From positions 1-11,147 of the forward strand of contig JAXDAH010000012.1 of NCBI GenBank assembly GCA_034679905.1: a stretch of 11,147 nucleotides of DNA. The letters are read 5' to 3'. The notes beneath the pieces are model-generated. The model saw only the letters and a program-made list of their open reading frames with translations. It was not told where the DNA came from and did no database searches. Shown here piece by piece: positions 4,611 through 11,147 of the stretch. Every line of letters starts with the position of its first letter. The stretch's first letter is position 1. Source of the DNA: JASEFH01 sp034679905. Its GTDB lineage: Archaea; Halobacteriota; Methanomicrobia; Methanomicrobiales; JACTUA01. The translations under genes were made by a program, and so were the position numbers.

Positions 4611-7453
4611 GTAGCCGCTTGCCTGGCCGCACCGATTGATTCGGTGCGGATCGATCTCTTTATCGCTGAGATGTACTCTTTGAGTGTGTTTATAGGAATG
4701 CCGCTTTGGACTGCGATCTGCTCCGGATCGGCACGGACCAGCCCTTCGGGATCCACGATCCCCGCCCTATACAGGGATTCCAGGGTCTTCTCCCCGATGC
4801 CGGGAATACTGAGAAGCTCCTTTCTCCCCCGCTCCACCGCTGCCTGACCGATCTTCTCGGGGCTCTTCCTGCCCATGAAGCTGCACACCTTCTCCACGTG
4901 TCTGTATACGGTATCCAGACGGATGCCTGTCCGGGTGCTCAGGTAGGCGGGATGGAGCGTGCAGAACTCTTCTGGATCGTCGATCCCTGCCTCCTGGTAC
5001 TTCTTCAGGCTGACGATGGGGATGCCGCTGTCCCGCAGGATGCGCTCCCGGCAGAGCGCACGGGCATCGTCGAGCAGGGCACCCGCTTCGCTCTCGCTCA
5101 TACCGGCCTCCTGCAGTTTTGCTGCACTGGAGGCCGCGAGTGCGCGGATATCGCATATGTTCTTTGCATAGAGCTGAGTCATCAGGTTCGAGAGACTCCG
5201 CCCGCGGCGCGGTCGTATGTGCTTTCGCACGAAACTGCGGAGTTCGGAGCGGCGGCGCAGGAGGACGAGCACCTCTTTCGCCTCGGCGATGAGCGTGGCG
5301 GCCTCTACGAGACCGATCTCGAGGATATCGGAGAGGCCTTCGGGGAGGCTCCCCGCGATCTCGGAGACGGTGTAGATATGGCGCCGCTGCAGCTTCTCCA
5401 GCAGGCTCTGGGTCATGTGGGGCATCATGAAGAGTGCCTCGCGGTTGGAGCGGATGTGGCTGCAGAGGGGGCACCCGAACTCCCAGGGGCGTGCGCCTTT
5501 CCGGATGAGGCGGATGTGGTGGAGACCATGTTCGGGGCAGACCGTCTCGCAGCGGACCGCCTTGCCCCACTGGGAGCCCGGGAGGTTGATGTTGAAGCTG
5601 CAGTCGGGATATCGGCTGCAGCCGATGAACTGGCTGGGGCCGCGCGGGGAGCAGATCCGCATATCGCCGCCGCAGACCGGGCACCGCCCGAGGATCCGCT
5701 CCTCGTCGGTCTTCTCCATGATCTCGTCGCCGATCTCCCCTCCGTGCGACTCGAGCTCGTCGAACACCTGGGCGAGCATATGGCGGGACTCCTCGACCAC
5801 GTCGTTCCGCTGGCGGCCGCGCTCGCGGATCTGCTGCATGTGCTGCTCCAGCGTCCGCGTCATATCCGGTTTCGTGATCGTGTCCGCATGGTTCTCCAGG
5901 GTCTCGGTCACTGCCCGTCCCACGGGCGTCGGTTTGAGGGGGTTCCCCTCGACGTAGCGCCGGGAGAGGAGCTTGCCGATCACCTCGTGGCGGGTGCTCT
6001 TGGTGCCGAGTCCGAGCTCCTCCATCTGCTGGATCAGGCGGCTCTGGGAGTAGCGGGAGGGGGGAAGGGTCTCCTTCTCCTCGAAGATGACGTTGCGGAT
6101 GGGAAGACGGTCGCCCGCAGCGAGCGCCGGGAGTATGTGCTCCTCCGCTCTGCTGTAGGGATAGAACCGGCGCCAGCCCCCCTCCAGCAGCCGCGCGCCG
6201 GTGGCGATGTAAGGCTCTTCTCCCGCCTTCATGGAGCACTTCACGGTGCACCAGCGGGCGTCCGGGGAGAGAGTCGCCAGGAAGCGGCGCACCACCAGTT
6301 CGTAGATGCGCCATCGCTCCTCGGAGAGCTGCTGGCGCGTTGCCGCTCCCGTGGGATGGATGGGGGGATGGTCGGTCGAGGACTTCTTGCCGCGGGTAGG
6401 CGAGGGGCGGAGGTGAGCGGCGACCCATTCCGCTTCCGCACGGAGATCCGAGCTCTGCAGGGTCTTCAGGATCCCCCGAAGGTCGAGCGAAGGGGGATAC
6501 ACCGTATTGTCCGTGCGGGGATACGAGATGAACCCGTTCATGTAGAGATCCTCGGCAACCGCCATGGCGCGGTTGGCGGAGAAGCCGAGACGGCCGGCCG
6601 AGACGATGAAGGTGGTCGTATCGAAGGGGGCCGGAGGGCGATCGGTCTTCTCGCCTTCGACGACCTCCGCGACAACGAGGGGGGCGACGGTAGCATCGCG
6701 CGCCCGCACGGCTGTCTCCATCTCGGTGAACCGGTTCACCCGGTGCCGCGCCTCGAAGGGGTGGCCCGCCTTCTCGGTCTCCAGGCGGAGCGTCCAGTAC
6801 TTCTGGGGAACGAACTGCTCGATCTCCTTCTCGCGGTCCACGATCATCGCCAGCGTGGGGCTCTGCACCCTCCCCACGGAGAGGATGTTCTTCCCGCCCC
6901 GCCGGGCGGCGATGCTGATGAACCGCGTGAGAGATGCGCCCCAGACCAGGTCGATCACCTGCCGCGCTTCGCCGGCAGCGGCAAGATCGAAATCCAGATC
7001 GGTCGTCTGTGTAAAAGCCCGTTTTATCTCCGGCGGAGTGATGGCGCTGAACCGTGCCCTGTCGATCCGCACGTCGGGGTTCACCGCGCGGATCAGTTCA
7101 AAGGCCTCCTTCCCGATCAGCTCTCCCTCCGTATCGAAGTCCGTCGCGATGGTCACATGGTCCGAGCGCCGGGAGAGCTTCTGGATGAGGTTTACGATAC
7201 GCGTCTCGGTCGGCACCTTGACGGTCGGGGCATGGATGAGGCTACGCGGAGTGTAGCGTTCGCTCCTCCAGTCCCCATACTCGGGGACGAAGTCCACCTC
7301 CACCACATGGCCTTTCAGGCCGACGACCACGGTGCTGTCGAAGGTGTACGTGGATACGCCGCCTTCTTTCCGCGTGGCGACGGATCGCCCGTTTGCCAGG
7401 ATATGGGCAATGCGCTGTGCTGAGATGTTCTTCTCGGTGACAATCAGGTGCAC
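4604..7453 (-). CDS. topA: DNA topoisomerase I (type IA) with helical C-terminal repeats
   Basis: This 949-residue enzyme nicks one DNA strand through a 5'-phosphotyrosine link and relaxes negative supercoils. The Toprim domain (1-150) has Glu7 (VTEKN) and Asp105/Asp107/Glu111 of ATDFDTEGE, an archaeal form. The catalytic Tyr311 sits in FISYPRTD. The cleavage core ends near 570. A four-cysteine zinc ribbon follows (Cys591, 594, 612, 618) and then a second CxxxC/CxxC set (Cys635, 639, 661, 664). Residues about 680-935 form an extension of four loosely similar 38-residue helical units that look like helix-hairpin-helix DNA-binding modules, including LLSIPGIGEKTLESLY (880-895). There is no helicase domain, so it is not reverse gyrase. 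Its GTG start at 7453 lies 3 bases after the gatB stop, behind GAGGTG. Confidence 0.95.
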   Translation of the reverse strand: MHLIVTEKNISAQRIAHILANGRSVATRKEGGVSTYTFDSTVVVGLKGHVVEVDFVPEYGDWRSERYTPRSLIHAPTVKVPTETRIVNLIQKLSRRSDHVTIATDFDTEGELIGKEAFELIRAVNPDVRIDRARFSAITPPEIKRAFTQTTDLDFDLAAAGEARQVIDLVWGASLTRFISIAARRGGKNILSVGRVQSPTLAMIVDREKEIEQFVPQKYWTLRLETEKAGHPFEARHRVNRFTEMETAVRARDATVAPLVVAEVVEGEKTDRPPAPFDTTTFIVSAGRLGFSANRAMAVAEDLYMNGFISYPRTDNTVYPPSLDLRGILKTLQSSDLRAEAEWVAAHLRPSPTRGKKSSTDHPPIHPTGAATRQQLSEERWRIYELVVRRFLATLSPDARWCTVKCSMKAGEEPYIATGARLLEGGWRRFYPYSRAEEHILPALAAGDRLPIRNVIFEEKETLPPSRYSQSRLIQQMEELGLGTKSTRHEVIGKLLSRRYVEGNPLKPTPVGRAVTETLENHADTITKPDMTRTLEQHMQQIRERGRQRNDVVEESRHMLAQVFDELESHGGEIGDEIMEKTDEERILGRCPVCGGDMRICSPRGPSQFIGCSRYPDCSFNINLPGSQWGKAVRCETVCPEHGLHHIRLIRKGARPWEFGCPLCSHIRSNREALFMMPHMTQSLLEKLQRRHIYTVSEIAGSLPEGLSDILEIGLVEAATLIAEAKEVLVLLRRRSELRSFVRKHIRPRRGRSLSNLMTQLYAKNICDIRALAASSAAKLQEAGMSESEAGALLDDARALCRERILRDSGIPIVSLKKYQEAGIDDPEEFCTLHPAYLSTRTGIRLDTVYRHVEKVCSFMGRKSPEKIGQAAVERGRKELLSIPGIGEKTLESLYRAGIVDPEGLVRADPEQIAVQSGIPINTLKEYISAIKRSIRTESIGAARQAATR

Positions 7454-7456
7454 TGT

Positions 7457-8881
7457 TCACTCCACCTCGCCCTGTTGTAATCTGCCTTTCAGGAGCTCGC
7501 GGATCTCTTTCGGATCCGCCCTTCCTCGGATCTTCTTCATGGCCTGCCCCACCAGGTAGTTGAACGCCTCCTTCCTGCCGCCCTGGTAGTCCTTCACGGC
7601 CTGGGGATTCTCGGCGATCACGTCGCGCACCGCATCCGCGAACGCGGACCCGGCGGCTCTGGCCAGCCCCTGCCGCTCCACGATCGCGGCGGGCGGCTCG
7701 ATCTCCCGCCCCTGGAGCCCCAGATCGAGCATGACGCGCAGCACCTCGATGCCGGCCCGATCCGTGATCGTCCCGCTCTTCAGGAGCATCAGGAGCTCGA
7801 CGAAACGCTCCGGCGGCAGGATGCCGATGTCGATGCAGCGGTAGTTCAGTTCCCCAAGGAGGGTGTCCGCCACCCAGGTGGCCGCGAGGAGGGGATCCAC
7901 GTGGGCGACCCGCTCGTAGAAGTCCGCCACAGACAGTTCCCCTGTCAGGGTGCGGGCATGGTTGACCGATATGCCGTACTGCCGCATGCAGCGTGCTCTG
8001 CGGGCGGCCGGCAGCTCGGGGAGCGCGATCTCGTCGGCCCGGTCTCTCACCCGGAGCGGCAGGAGATCCGGCTCGGGGAAGTAACGGTAGTCGTGCTCCA
8101 TCTCTTTGCTCCGTGCGGATGCGGTGACGCCCCGGCCCTCCTGGAAGTGCCGGGTCTCGCGCTCGATCTCCTGTCCCCGACGGATCAGGTTTCTCTGCCG
8201 CGTGATCTCGTAGGTGAGGGCCTTCTCAACCCCTTTGTAGGAGGAGATGTTCTTCACCTCCACCCGCTCGTGCCCCTCGAGGGAGATGTTGGCGTCCACC
8301 CGCAGGGATCCCTCCTTGTCGGCATCGAATACACCCAGGTATTCGAGCGTTGCCCGCAGGAGATTCAGGAACCGCCGTGCCTCCTTGGGAGAGCGGAGGT
8401 CGGGTTCGGTGACGATCTCGATTAAGGGAACGCCGCTTCTGTTGTAGTCCACGAGCGAGTAGCGCGGGCGGTCGGCGGCACCCACGTGGACCAGGCGTCC
8501 CGGGTCCTCTTCCATGTGGACACGGGTGATGCGGATGCTCTTCTCGGTGCCGTCCTCACCCACGATCTCCAGGTGGCCCCGCACGGCGAGGGGCTTGTCG
8601 TACTGCGTGATCTGGAACCCCTTCGGGAGATCGGGGTAGAAGTAGTTCTTCCGGGCGAACTCCGACTCCTCCAGAACCTCGCACTCCAGCGCCCTGGCCA
8701 CCCGCAATGCGTACTCGACCGCCCGCCTGTTGAGGAGCGGCAGGGCGCCGGGGAGACCCATGCAGATCGGGCAGACGTGAGTGTTGGGCTGATCGTCGCG
8801 GTAGTCGGTGGAGCAGCCGCAGAAGAGCTTGGTCGCCGTGTTCAGCTGGCAGTGCACTTCGAGCCCGATGATCACCTGCAT
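7457..8881 (-). CDS. gatB: Asp/Glu-tRNA amidotransferase subunit B
   Basis: This 474-residue subunit of GatCAB binds the mischarged tRNA, phosphorylates its aspartyl (or glutamyl) group with ATP and then transfers ammonia delivered from GatA. The N-terminus MQVIIGLEVHCQLNT is diagnostic. A zinc-binding cysteine set follows (Cys21, Cys23, Cys37, Cys40), then FARKNYFYPDLPKGFQITQY and the kinase core with HMEEDPGRLVH and VDYNRSGVPLIEIVTEPDL. The helical C-terminal tail domain, which contacts tRNA, ends with FNYLVGQAMKKIRG and a short basic tail. Length is normal. The ATG at 8881 overlaps the gatA end by 10 bases and is preceded by AGGAGGCG at an ideal distance. In archaea Glu-tRNA(Gln) is usually handled by GatDE, so this complex most likely makes Asn-tRNA(Asn). 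Confidence 0.97.
   Translation of the reverse strand: MQVIIGLEVHCQLNTATKLFCGCSTDYRDDQPNTHVCPICMGLPGALPLLNRRAVEYALRVARALECEVLEESEFARKNYFYPDLPKGFQITQYDKPLAVRGHLEIVGEDGTEKSIRITRVHMEEDPGRLVHVGAADRPRYSLVDYNRSGVPLIEIVTEPDLRSPKEARRFLNLLRATLEYLGVFDADKEGSLRVDANISLEGHERVEVKNISSYKGVEKALTYEITRQRNLIRRGQEIERETRHFQEGRGVTASARSKEMEHDYRYFPEPDLLPLRVRDRADEIALPELPAARRARCMRQYGISVNHARTLTGELSVADFYERVAHVDPLLAATWVADTLLGELNYRCIDIGILPPERFVELLMLLKSGTITDRAGIEVLRVMLDLGLQGREIEPPAAIVERQGLARAAGSAFADAVRDVIAENPQAVKDYQGGRKEAFNYLVGQAMKKIRGRADPKEIRELLKGRLQQGEVE
7463..7468 (-). promoter_or_regulatory. Ribosome binding site of topA
   Basis: GAGGTG on the minus strand, inside the last codons of gatB, lies 9 bases before the GTG start at 7453. 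It is a good match to the archaeal Shine-Dalgarno sequence and supports the non-ATG start. A second weaker match, GGAGTGA, lies closer in. Confidence 0.65.
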
Positions 8882-10179
8882 AGCCCCGCCTCCTGCTCAT
8901 AGGCATGAGCCGCATCGATCACCCGTTCGTCCTCGAACGGCCGCCCCATCAGCTGCAGACCGACGGGCATCGCATCCACGCTTCCGCAGGGGACCGAGAT
9001 CGCGGGAACGCCCGCCAGATTCGCGGGGACCGTGAGGATATCCGAGAGGTACATGGAGAGCGGATCGGACTTCTCCCGGAGCTTCCAGGCGATCGTGGGC
9101 ATGGTGGGGCCGGCGATCAGGTCTACAGAGTCGAAGAGGCGTGCGAAGTCTGCCTTCACGTTCTGGCGCGCCGCCTGGGCTTTGCCGTAGTACCTGCCGT
9201 AGTAGCCCGAGGAGAGCGCAAACGTGCCCAGCAGGATCCGCCTGCGCACCTCCTTTCCAAACCCGGCTCGCCGCACTTCCTGGAAGGCGTCGTGCCAGGC
9301 TCGCTTGCAATCGGCCGGAGGACCATAGCGGACCCCGTCGTACCGGGCGAGGTTGGAGGAGGCCTCGCTCATGCAGGTGACATAGTAAGCGGCAAGAGCA
9401 TACTCCATGCTGGGCATCCGGCACTCCGTGACCTCCGCTCCCAGGGACTCGAGGGTCTCGATTGCTCTCCTGACAACGGTCGCCACCCGGGGATCGACGC
9501 CCGGACCGAAGAACTCCGCGGGGATGCCGATGCGGATTCCCCGAATATCGCCGGATAGGCGGTGGGTGTAGGGGGCGCAGACGGATGTGGAGTCCCAGGG
9601 ATCGTGGGCGGTCATAACCTCCATCATGCGCGAGACGTCCTCCACCGTCCTTGCGAGCGGTCCGATCTGCTCCAACGAGTTTGCATACGCCACCAGACCG
9701 AAGCGGGAGACCCTGCCATAGGTCGGCTTCAGACCGACGATACCGCAGAAGGCGGCAGGACAGCGGATGGAGCCTCCCGTATCGCTGCCGAGCGCCATCT
9801 GTACCATGCCGGCGGCGACCGCGGCGGCGCTCCCCCCCGAGGATCCCCCGGGGACGCGGGTTGTGTCGCGGGGATTCAGCGTGGGGCCAAAGGCGCTGTT
9901 CTCGGTGGTGGTGCCCATGCCGAACTCGTCCATGTTCGTCTTGCCCACGATCGCAGCCCCGGCTGCCTCGAGGAGGGAGACCACGTGGGCGTTGTAGGGG
10001 GGTGTATAGCCTTTCAGGATTCTCGAGCCGCAGGTGGTCTCGAACTCCTGCGTGGAGATGTTGTCCTTCACCGCGACCGTATACCCCGAGAGTCTCCCCT
10101 CGCCGTAGGGCACCCTCTCCCGCCGGGAGATGAAGGCGTTGTAGGGATCCGCCGCGTCGAATACAAGGATCTCTGCCAT
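8872..10179 (-). CDS. gatA: Asp/Glu-tRNA amidotransferase subunit A (amidase)
   Basis: This 435-residue amidase-signature protein is the glutaminase of GatCAB; it releases ammonia from glutamine and channels it to GatB. The Lys-cisSer-Ser triad is complete: Lys38 in YTVAVKDN, Ser113 in the glycine/serine-rich PGGSSGGSAAA, and nucleophile Ser137 in SDTGGSIR, with the expected 24-residue spacing between the serines. The conserved FCGIVGLKPTYGRVSRFGL (144-162) and SLEQIGPLART follow. It is shorter than many bacterial GatA proteins, mainly at the N-terminus, but no motif is lost. I start it at the ATG at 10179, which shares one base with the gatC stop (TGATG). A GTG just before would add a single residue and is less likely. 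Translation is probably coupled to gatC. Confidence 0.97.
   Translation of the reverse strand: MAEILVFDAADPYNAFISRRERVPYGEGRLSGYTVAVKDNISTQEFETTCGSRILKGYTPPYNAHVVSLLEAAGAAIVGKTNMDEFGMGTTTENSAFGPTLNPRDTTRVPGGSSGGSAAAVAAGMVQMALGSDTGGSIRCPAAFCGIVGLKPTYGRVSRFGLVAYANSLEQIGPLARTVEDVSRMMEVMTAHDPWDSTSVCAPYTHRLSGDIRGIRIGIPAEFFGPGVDPRVATVVRRAIETLESLGAEVTECRMPSMEYALAAYYVTCMSEASSNLARYDGVRYGPPADCKRAWHDAFQEVRRAGFGKEVRRRILLGTFALSSGYYGRYYGKAQAARQNVKADFARLFDSVDLIAGPTMPTIAWKLREKSDPLSMYLSDILTVPANLAGVPAISVPCGSVDAMPVGLQLMGRPFEDERVIDAAHAYEQEAGLCR
8887..8894 (-). promoter_or_regulatory. Ribosome binding site of gatB
   Basis: AGGAGGCG on the minus strand lies within the last codons of gatA. The GGAGG core is 7 bases before the gatB ATG. 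It is the strongest Shine-Dalgarno match in the window and settles the start inside gatA. Confidence 0.75.
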
Positions 10180-10448
10180 CACATCACTCTGGGGGCCTTG
10201 ATATAGCCGTCTTCCGTCTCACCGGCAAGGCGCACCACGTCGTCATGGGACAGGGAGGGGACGACGCCATCCTCCCGCATCACGTTGCACGTCCCGGATT
10301 GCAGGGATCCCGCCTCGGGCACCTGGTCCAGGATCCCGAAGTACTCCAGGATGCTGTTGAACTGCTGGGTGAACTCCTCGAGCTCCTCGTCGGTGATCCC
10401 GATGTCCGCCAGTTCCGCGATGTGCTTTACTTCCTGTCTGGATACCAC
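10179..10448 (-). CDS. gatC: Asp/Glu-tRNA amidotransferase subunit C
   Basis: This 89-residue subunit wraps around GatA and GatB and stabilises the amidotransferase. It shows the family pattern: RQEVKHIAELADIGITDEE near the start, FNSILEYFGILDQV, the NVMREDGV turn (in bacteria N.xRxD) and the C-terminal GYIKAPRVM. The frame is open for another 49 codons upstream, but I start it at the GTG at 10448. That gives the usual family length, AAGGA lies 7 bases upstream, and a TATA box at 10484-10492 predicts a transcript start near 10463, which excludes all longer versions. It is the first gene of the cluster and overlaps gatA by one base. Confidence 0.93.
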   Translation of the reverse strand: MVSRQEVKHIAELADIGITDEELEEFTQQFNSILEYFGILDQVPEAGSLQSGTCNVMREDGVVPSLSHDDVVRLAGETEDGYIKAPRVM

Positions 10449-10455
10449 GCCACTT

Positions 10456-10460
10456 TCCTT
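10456..10460 (-). promoter_or_regulatory. Ribosome binding site of gatC
   Basis: AAGGA on the minus strand lies 7 bases before the GTG at 10448, within a GGAAGGAAAG purine stretch. It falls just downstream of the predicted transcription start and supports the GTG start. Confidence 0.55.
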
Positions 10461-10483
10461 CCGTGATCCATGTACCGCTGGGG

Positions 10484-10504
10484 TTTTTATAACCGTTATG
10501 TTTC
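10484..10504 (-). promoter_or_regulatory. Archaeal promoter (TATA box with possible BRE) for the gat cluster
   Basis: The minus strand reads CGAAACATAACGG followed by TTATAAAAA (10492-10484). The second part is a good archaeal TATA box, and the purine-rich bases ahead of it may serve as the TFB recognition element. With the usual distance of about 25 bases from TATA centre to start site, transcription would begin near 10463, giving a leader of about 15 bases with the gatC ribosome binding site. No operator-like repeat is seen next to it. Confidence 0.65.
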
Positions 10505-10659
10505 GCCTGGATGCGTTAATTTCTGCCATTATCCCTAAAAGGAAAGAGAACTGCAGATATTTTTCATGGGTTTGCTGTACGTTGTCAGTATACATGTGTT
10601 CAGTTTCCTCTTAAAAGAATCGTGCCGCGAACGCAAGAGCGCGCGATACCGGGCCGCGG

Positions 10660-10679
10660 GACATCCTGTCGGGGGTGTC
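10660..10679 (+). repeat. Possible 7-bp hairpin
   Basis: GACATCC (10660-10666) can pair with GGGTGTC (10673-10679), including one G-T pair, around a 6-base loop TGTCGG. It is not followed by a T-run. Its meaning is unknown and chance is likely in such GC-rich DNA. Confidence 0.3.
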
Positions 10680-10882
10680 GGCATGTGCGCCCGAGAGGGG
10701 ATGCGGTGCACCTTCGGATGCCTGCGGAAGAAGGCTATCCACACATCGGGACGGTATGTCCCTCTACAGGTGCTCGCCTGAGGTCTCCAGGGTGGATCGT
10801 TCGCCGGATCATCCGATCTCCTGCAAAGACCGCTGGACGGAGAATCGATGGGCAGCCGGGCTAGAAACAGGGGCAAAATCAT

Positions 10883-10986
10883 CCTCCCTTCGAGGCGGTC
10901 CTATCAGCAGGGGTGGGAGCACGGCGAAGTATCGTCCCCCCATCTACCTCCCTTCAAGACTATCGTACTGCAGGGGTGGGGCACGG
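10883..10986. repeat. Imperfect direct repeat, two copies of about 40 bp
   Basis: Copy 1 (10883-10924) and copy 2 (10947-10986) both begin CCTCCCTTC and end with GCAGGGGTGGG, then GCACGG, with one inserted A in copy 1. Their middle parts are diverged but alignable. The copies start 64 bases apart. Copy 2 runs directly into the G12 homopolymer. This looks like part of an intergenic repeat family rather than a coding element. Confidence 0.7.
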
Positions 10987-11034
10987 GGGGGGGGGGCTGC
11001 GCCCCCCGGCCCCCGTCTCCCCCCCCCCCCCCCC
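10985..11034. repeat. G12/C-rich hairpin and C16 homopolymer
   Basis: Twelve G (10985-10996) are followed by CTGC, then G and six C, giving a perfect stem GGGGGGC (10991-10997) with GCCCCCC (11001-11007) around a TGC loop. A further C-rich stretch ends in 16 C (11019-11034). The arrangement of G-run, short loop and C-run resembles the element at 1-60. Such tracts are prone to slippage in replication and sequencing, so run lengths are uncertain. Confidence 0.85.
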
Positions 11035-11147
11035 GCCCGGGCGTCGCCGCCAGTTCGCTGTTCATCGTCAGGTCTCCTTGATCCAGGCTTGGTCTTCGCG
11101 CCTGCTGGCGGTATTATAGCGCCGCGCCGGTCAGATGCGAAGCTGCC

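Larger units (their letters stand above)
10620..11147. other. Gene-free right flank with repeats
   Basis: This stretch lies upstream of the gat promoter and runs to the window end. I find no protein with recognisable content and no tRNA or rRNA. The open frames here (71 residues on plus from 10566, 115 residues on minus from 10882) have no ribosome binding site or family motifs and are arginine/proline-rich as expected from random GC-rich DNA. The stretch does hold a possible 7-bp hairpin (10660-10679), an imperfect direct repeat (10883-10986), G/C homopolymer elements (10985-11034) and a TATA-like TATTATAG near 11112. The last of these could belong to a gene beyond the window. An uncharacterised non-coding RNA between 10620 and 10880 cannot be excluded. 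Confidence 0.55.

Noticed and set aside
4706..7423. 905-residue open frame on the plus strand opposite topA
   Set aside because: It is antisense to a clearly conserved topoisomerase, has no recognisable motifs, and its composition (rich in Arg, Gly, Ala, His) is what GC-rich codon use of the opposite gene produces.
4604..7453. Reverse gyrase as the identity of the topoisomerase
   Set aside because: There is no N-terminal helicase domain; the Toprim domain begins at residue 1.
10179..10595. 138-residue version of GatC
   Set aside because: The extra 49 residues have no family similarity and contain the promoter TATA box; the GTG at 10448 gives the normal GatC length.
10566..10781. 71-residue plus-strand frame with a hydrophobic start
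   Set aside because: A short hydrophobic N-terminus is the only feature. There is no ribosome binding site, and the rest looks like random translation of GC-rich DNA.
10535..10882. 115-residue open frame on the minus strand upstream of gatC
   Set aside because: It has no ribosome binding site, no motifs, a proline/arginine-rich random composition, and its end overlaps the region just upstream of the gat promoter.

Overview
This window looks like chromosomal DNA from a methanogenic euryarchaeon, probably in or near the Methanomicrobiales. Three things support this. It carries an archaeal lipid gene (geranylgeranylglyceryl phosphate synthase) and the archaeal type of threonyl-tRNA synthetase with its own N-terminal editing domain. 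Its topoisomerase I has the archaeal TDFDTEGE Toprim motif. The promoter at the head of the gene cluster is an archaeal TATA-type promoter with a short leader. The DNA is GC-rich and start sites carry purine-rich Shine-Dalgarno sequences. The order-level placement is inference.

Layout: every supported gene lies on the minus strand, so transcription runs from right to left. A gene-poor stretch (about 10500-11147) ends in an imperfect direct repeat and G/C homopolymer hairpins. It is followed by a TATA box at 10484-10492 and then gatC, gatA, gatB, topA (type IA topoisomerase), GGGP synthase, a TrmJ-like RNA methyltransferase, dcd (dCTP deaminase) and thrS. From gatC to the methyltransferase the genes overlap or lie within 14 bases of each other, so they look like one transcription unit. 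The gaps before dcd (26 bases) and thrS (48 bases) are larger and contain AT-rich TATA-like stretches, so extra internal promoters are possible. After thrS come several T5 tracts that look like an archaeal terminator region, then a small DUF1805 (YunC-like) gene. The left 320 bases hold no gene and begin with an extreme G35-CG-C20 tract.

The genes are housekeeping. GatCAB converts mischarged aminoacyl-tRNA to the amide form, in archaea mainly Asp-tRNA(Asn) to Asn-tRNA(Asn). ThrRS charges and proofreads tRNA(Thr), and the TrmJ-like enzyme probably methylates tRNA position 32. TopA relaxes DNA, Dcd feeds dUMP/dTTP synthesis, and GGGP synthase makes the first ether bond of archaeal membrane lipids. 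I see no defence island, mobile element, CRISPR array, tRNA or rRNA. The most interesting items are the four-repeat helical C-terminal extension of TopA, the uncharacterised DUF1805 protein, and the similar G-run/C-run elements at both window ends. I did not find convincing evidence for a new biological system.
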